Positions 61,274 through 64,000 of a stretch of DNA of 64,000 nt are shown here, piece by piece. A program made the translations under genes and the position numbers. How positions within the stretch are numbered: the stretch's first letter is position 1; each line of letters starts with the position of its first letter. Under the pieces are notes generated by a model that was not told the DNA's origin, searched no databases, and saw nothing but the letters and a program-made list of their open reading frames with translations. The stretch is from Roseovarius marisflavi (GTDB lineage: Bacteria > Pseudomonadota > Alphaproteobacteria > Rhodobacterales > Rhodobacteraceae). The DNA is taken from NCBI RefSeq assembly GCF_900142625.1, contig NZ_FRBN01000016.1, positions 1 through 64,000 of the forward strand, in the 5' to 3' direction.

Positions 61274-62149
61274 CTATCCGGATTGCCCCTGAAGCAAACC
61301 ACCCAGGGCCGGGTGGGGGAATTTGCGGGGCAATGTCACGGCAAAAAACGGCTCTGAGATACCCAGATCGAAGGACGCCGTTGCGAGCAGGCCGCTGGCA
61401 ATTTCGTCCGCGACCACGACGGTCGGCGCAATGGCCAGACCGACGCCCTCTCTTGCGAGCAGGCGGACCATCGCCATATCGTCAACATTCGCAACCACGC
61501 GCGGCTGAATCCCCAGGTTCGCGACAAGGTTTTCAAAGCCTCTGCGAATGACGCTTTCGGTGGGCAGGATCAAAGGCTCGCTCTCAAGAAGGCCCCTCAG
61601 GCTGGCGTGTCCAAGCTGTTGCGGCCTGCCGTGGATGCCAACCGGCTGTTCTGAAATCCGCTGTGCCGCGAAAACGGTGGCCGACCCGTTATCCGGCACC
61701 TGAGTGGTCAAAACCACGTCAAGCGCCAGACTTTCCAGATCATCCAACAGCATCGTGATATTGCCCGACTTCAGCCAAAAGGTGGTGGCACCGGACGTCA
61801 GAAGCGGGCGCAGAAACTGAAGCTGAAAGTTGCGCGACAGCGTTGAAAGGGCCCCGATCCGCAGCGGCGGCTGACGGGTGCTGTTTTGCTGAAGCGTTGC
61901 AAGCAACTCGTCACCTGTCTCGAATATCCGGTCCGCGTGATCGAGAGCAATACGGCCCGCCTCTGTCAACACAAGGGTGCGCCCGACGCGATCGAACAGG
62001 GCAAAGCCAAGCCGGTCCTCAAGCTGCTTGATCTGAACCGACAAAGCCGATTGTGCCACGTTAAGGCGTTCAGCGGCGCGGCCCAGATGGCCCTCAAGCG
62101 CGACTTCGCGGAAATACCGCAGGTGATGATAGTTCAGGCGTGAATTCAT
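61274..62149 (-). CDS. LysR-family transcriptional regulator
   Basis: A 291-residue LysR regulator. The N-terminal winged helix is visible in YHHLRYFREVALEGHLGRAA, ERLNVAQSALSVQIKQLEDR and FDRVGRTLVLTEAGRIALDH; the effector-binding domain follows from about residue 90. It is divergent from the SbtA-like transporter gene with a palindromic TTTAT...ATAAA site between them, so it probably controls that gene in response to a small ligand. It converges with the Hint gene 13 bp away. Confidence 0.93.
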   Translation of the reverse strand: MNSRLNYHHLRYFREVALEGHLGRAAERLNVAQSALSVQIKQLEDRLGFALFDRVGRTLVLTEAGRIALDHADRIFETGDELLATLQQNSTRQPPLRIGALSTLSRNFQLQFLRPLLTSGATTFWLKSGNITMLLDDLESLALDVVLTTQVPDNGSATVFAAQRISEQPVGIHGRPQQLGHASLRGLLESEPLILPTESVIRRGFENLVANLGIQPRVVANVDDMAMVRLLAREGVGLAIAPTVVVADEIASGLLATASFDLGISEPFFAVTLPRKFPHPALGGLLQGQSG

Positions 62150-62154
62150 TCTTT

Positions 62155-62177
62155 TTTATAGAACGAAAATTCATAAA
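62155..62177. promoter_or_regulatory. LysR-type operator between the regulator and the transporter gene
   Basis: TTTATAGAACGAAAATTCAT then AAA forms an imperfect palindrome with TTTAT and ATAAA ends and fits the T-N11-A layout of LysR boxes. It is 6 bp from the LysR start codon and 65 bp from the transporter start, where an autoregulatory LysR site is expected. Confidence 0.65.
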
Positions 62178-62242
62178 AGATATATTTTTATATTTAACCC
62201 AAGTTCCGTAGGTCGTCGGCTACATCCAAAAGGAGCCCGACC

Positions 62243-63313
62243 ATGGATAGTATTCTGACGATCAGCAGCACCGTTTTCGAGCAGCTACAAAAGCCGACCC
62301 TCGCCTTTCTGATCGCGGGGATGCTGCTGGCTGCGCTTGGCAGCAAATTCGAGATCCCCGATCCCGTCTACAAGTTCATCGTCATTGTACTTTTGCTAAA
62401 GGTCGGCATGAGCGCGGGCATCTCGATCCGCGACGCCGATCTGATGTCCTTGGTCGTGCCTGCACTCGGGGCTGCGATCGTGGGCATTGCCATCGTTCTG
62501 CTTGGAAGTCGCACGCTTGCACGCTTACGGGGCGTCTCGACGGTAGATGGCCTTGCCACGGCCGGTCTGTTCGGTGCGGTTTCGGCTTCGACCCTTGCCG
62601 CTGGCATGGCAATTCTCGACGATGGCGGGATCGCCTATGAGGGCTTTATCGGGGCGCTTTATCCCTTCATGGATATCGCGGCACTTGTGACGGCCATCGT
62701 CATGGCAAAACTCTCTTCCGCGCGCCGTGCCGCGCCCGAGGTTTCCATCAACAGCGATGGCACCCTTGCCGCCGGTGGCCCCCGGACCGGGGCGGCACCC
62801 TGCGAGGATACGGATAACGCAAGTCTCGTGCGCGGCATCCTGGTCGATACCTTCCGCAGCCCGGCCATCTCGGCCTTGCTTGCCGGCCTCGCGCTTGGTG
62901 TGCTGGCGGAGCCTGACAGCGTTTACAAAAGCTTTTACGAGCCGCTGTTTCGGGGGTTGCTGTCGATCCTGATGTTGATCATGGGCATGGAAGCCTGGAG
63001 CCGCTTTGCAGAGCTTCGCAAAGTGGCGCATGCCTATATTCTCTATGGAATGATCGCGCCCCTTATCCATGGCCTTTTGGGGTTCGGCGTTGGCCTTATT
63101 GCCCATGAGCTGACCGGATTTTCGGCGGGCGGGGTCGTTTTGCTGGCGGTGATGGCCGCTTCCAGCTCTGATATCTCAGGGCCACCCACTTTGCGCGGCG
63201 CTCTGCCAGAGGCCAATCCATCGGCCTATGTGGGCACCTCGACCGGATTGGGCACTCCCGTTGCGATCTTCAGTATTCCCCTGTTCATCGCCTTGTCTGA
63301 GGTGCTGATCTGA
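62243..63313 (+). CDS. SbtA-type sodium-dependent bicarbonate transporter
   Basis: A 356-residue membrane protein of the SbtA (DUF897/PF05982) family with about ten helices. Seen: KPTLAFLIAGMLLAALGSKF, EIPDPVYKFIVIVLLLKVGM, GLFGAVSASTLAAGMAILDD and FIGALYPFMDIAALVTAIVM; the C-terminal part has SSSDISGPPTLRGALPEANP and STGLGTPVAIFSIPLFIALS. Cyanobacterial SbtA imports HCO3- with Na+. The start follows AAGGAGCCCGACC. A LysR regulator and operator lie immediately upstream. Confidence 0.88.
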   Translation: MDSILTISSTVFEQLQKPTLAFLIAGMLLAALGSKFEIPDPVYKFIVIVLLLKVGMSAGISIRDADLMSLVVPALGAAIVGIAIVLLGSRTLARLRGVSTVDGLATAGLFGAVSASTLAAGMAILDDGGIAYEGFIGALYPFMDIAALVTAIVMAKLSSARRAAPEVSINSDGTLAAGGPRTGAAPCEDTDNASLVRGILVDTFRSPAISALLAGLALGVLAEPDSVYKSFYEPLFRGLLSILMLIMGMEAWSRFAELRKVAHAYILYGMIAPLIHGLLGFGVGLIAHELTGFSAGGVVLLAVMAASSSDISGPPTLRGALPEANPSAYVGTSTGLGTPVAIFSIPLFIALSEVLI

Positions 63314-63366
63314 TGGCCCGCGCCCTTGCCTGACGACCCCGTCGGCACAGGGCGTACGGGGCGCAC

Positions 63367-63403
63367 TGGCGGACCGTCACAAGACCAGCGTGACGGTTCG
63401 CCA
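63367..63403. terminator. Long hairpin after the bicarbonate transporter gene
   Basis: TGGCGGACCGTCAC and GTGACGGTTCGCCA pair at 13 of 14 positions around a 9-base loop. There is no T-run on either side, so if it ends transcription it does so weakly, or it protects a 3' end. It lies between convergent genes. Confidence 0.5.
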
Positions 63404-63459
63404 AATCCATCTGCGTCCGTGACAGGATGAGTGCCGCAAGACCCTTGACCTGCCGCCTG

Positions 63460-63789
63460 CTAGTCGAAGAACGGGGTGACCTGGGCGACGATAACCGCGT
63501 TTTCATCGCGGGCGCGCTGCATCAGGTGGCGTTCTTCGTCGGTGATGTCGTGGCCTTCTTCTTCGCGCTCGGCCAGCGTGCCATAGCCCGACACATCAAG
63601 CGGCGCGGTATCGGCCTGTTTCAGGATCGCCACCGTTTCGCGCACCGCCTCGGCCTCGTCCACGCCACTGGCATAGACCATAAGCGCCGCCCCGGTCGCC
63701 TTGTCAGGCAGGCCGTCGCCCTCTTTGCGGCCGATTTCAACCAACAGGGTATAGACTTGCTGGCGCGATGGTTTTTGCTCTTTGCTCAT
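63460..63789 (-). CDS. Small conserved protein of unknown function
   Basis: A 109-residue soluble protein, MSKEQKPSRQQVYTLLVEIG, then GRKEGDGLPDKATGAALMVY and DEAEAVRETVAILKQADTAP LDV. It is acidic with mostly helical character and an end of EERHLMQRARDENAVIVAQV TPFFD. I do not recognise a named family, but the coding character is good. ATG 63789 gives this protein; an in-frame ATG at 63834 adds 15 residues. It is divergent from the rhodanese-like gene 169 bp away. Confidence 0.7.
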   Translation of the reverse strand: MSKEQKPSRQQVYTLLVEIGRKEGDGLPDKATGAALMVYASGVDEAEAVRETVAILKQADTAPLDVSGYGTLAEREEEGHDITDEERHLMQRARDENAVIVAQVTPFFD

Positions 63790-63957
63790 CCGCCCGCCGT
63801 ACCCCGCCCCACGCCTTTTGACAAGCCAAAGCACGCAGGCCGCCCCCCAAATCGTTCAGCGTAAAGCCAGACCTATGGTCCACAGCGGTCCGGTCTTTCC
63901 AATCCGCGCTCTGGCACATACCCTGTGCCAAAGCGGACTGACAAAAGGACTGCCCAA

Positions 63958-64000
63958 ATGAAACGCATCAAGGATATGGTGGCCGAGGCCAACAAGCTGG
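63958..64000 (+). CDS. Start of a rhodanese-like protein gene (partial)
   Basis: Fourteen codons (MKRIKDMVAEANKL) before the window ends. The N-terminus agrees with what I recall of single-domain rhodanese-like proteins in this group, where a conserved helix leads to the sulfur-transfer domain. The catalytic Cys region is outside the window, so the call is tentative. AAAGGAC stands 8-14 bases before the ATG. Confidence 0.5.
   Translation, partial: MKRIKDMVAEANKL

Overview
The window is a high-GC chromosomal segment from an alphaproteobacterium, most likely of the Roseobacter/Rhodobacteraceae group. The indications are a Caulobacter/Roseobacter-type tad pilus locus, the gene pairs rsmB-heparinase and hflKC-DUF2065-degP, tandem Hint-domain proteins, an SDHAF4 (DUF1674) gene, a GAAC-N7-GAAC-type SOS box, and a dispersed intergenic repeat (GGAGTATTT...AAAGATGAAAG) that I know from Roseobacter genomes. 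No rRNA, tRNA or CRISPR array was recognised.

Layout. 1-180: tail of a CoA-transferase subunit and its terminator. 196-13264: a divergent lytic transglycosylase, then a tad/cpa type IVb pilus locus (flp, cpaB, cpaC, an OmpA-type lipoprotein, cpaE, cpaF, tadB, tadC, two tadD-like TPR lipoproteins, the prepilin peptidase) ending in an unusual wHTH-like/AAA ATPase that carries a run of 14 C in its coding sequence. The minor pilins TadE/F/G are not here. 13324-24038: an outer-membrane barrel protein, the helicase/nuclease pair of the ligase-associated DNA-repair cluster, a membrane LytTR regulator, a thioesterase, murJ, a rhomboid that lacks its catalytic residues, trpS, a GST, rppH and a secreted protein.

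24039-27513 is an accessory island that I read as a decayed prophage: a S24-type repressor with a divergent, translationally coupled early operon, a two-TM SLATT-like protein, iteron-like repeats, a frameshifted remnant, and a capsid-cement (DUF2190) ORF fused to the end of a winged-helix protein. It abuts a SOS-box-like sequence and a dnaE2 that has lost its partners imuA/imuB and its C-terminal domain.

30584-41114: housekeeping blocks. rpiA-gor-hflK-hflC-DUF2065-degP on the plus strand deal with redox balance and envelope proteolysis; rbfA-phosphodiester glycosidase-truB-DUF1643 on the minus strand deal with ribosome and tRNA maturation; then dapB, a small secreted protein and SDHAF4. 41182-49716: rsmB, heparinase-like protein, purH, lspA, a DUF3035 lipoprotein and an active/inactive pair of M16 peptidases, all on the plus strand. 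49860-58919: Na+/alanine symporter with a universal stress protein, a DUF442 phosphatase-like protein coupled to a kinase-like protein that lacks its phosphate loops, an MltB-type transglycosylase, and the run dapE-DUF2064-rnr. 59265-64000: two tandem Hint-domain proteins, a LysR regulator divergent from an SbtA-type bicarbonate transporter, a small conserved protein and the start of a rhodanese-like gene.

All functional calls come from reading motifs and gene order; no database search was run. Lines giving alternative starts mark real uncertainty.
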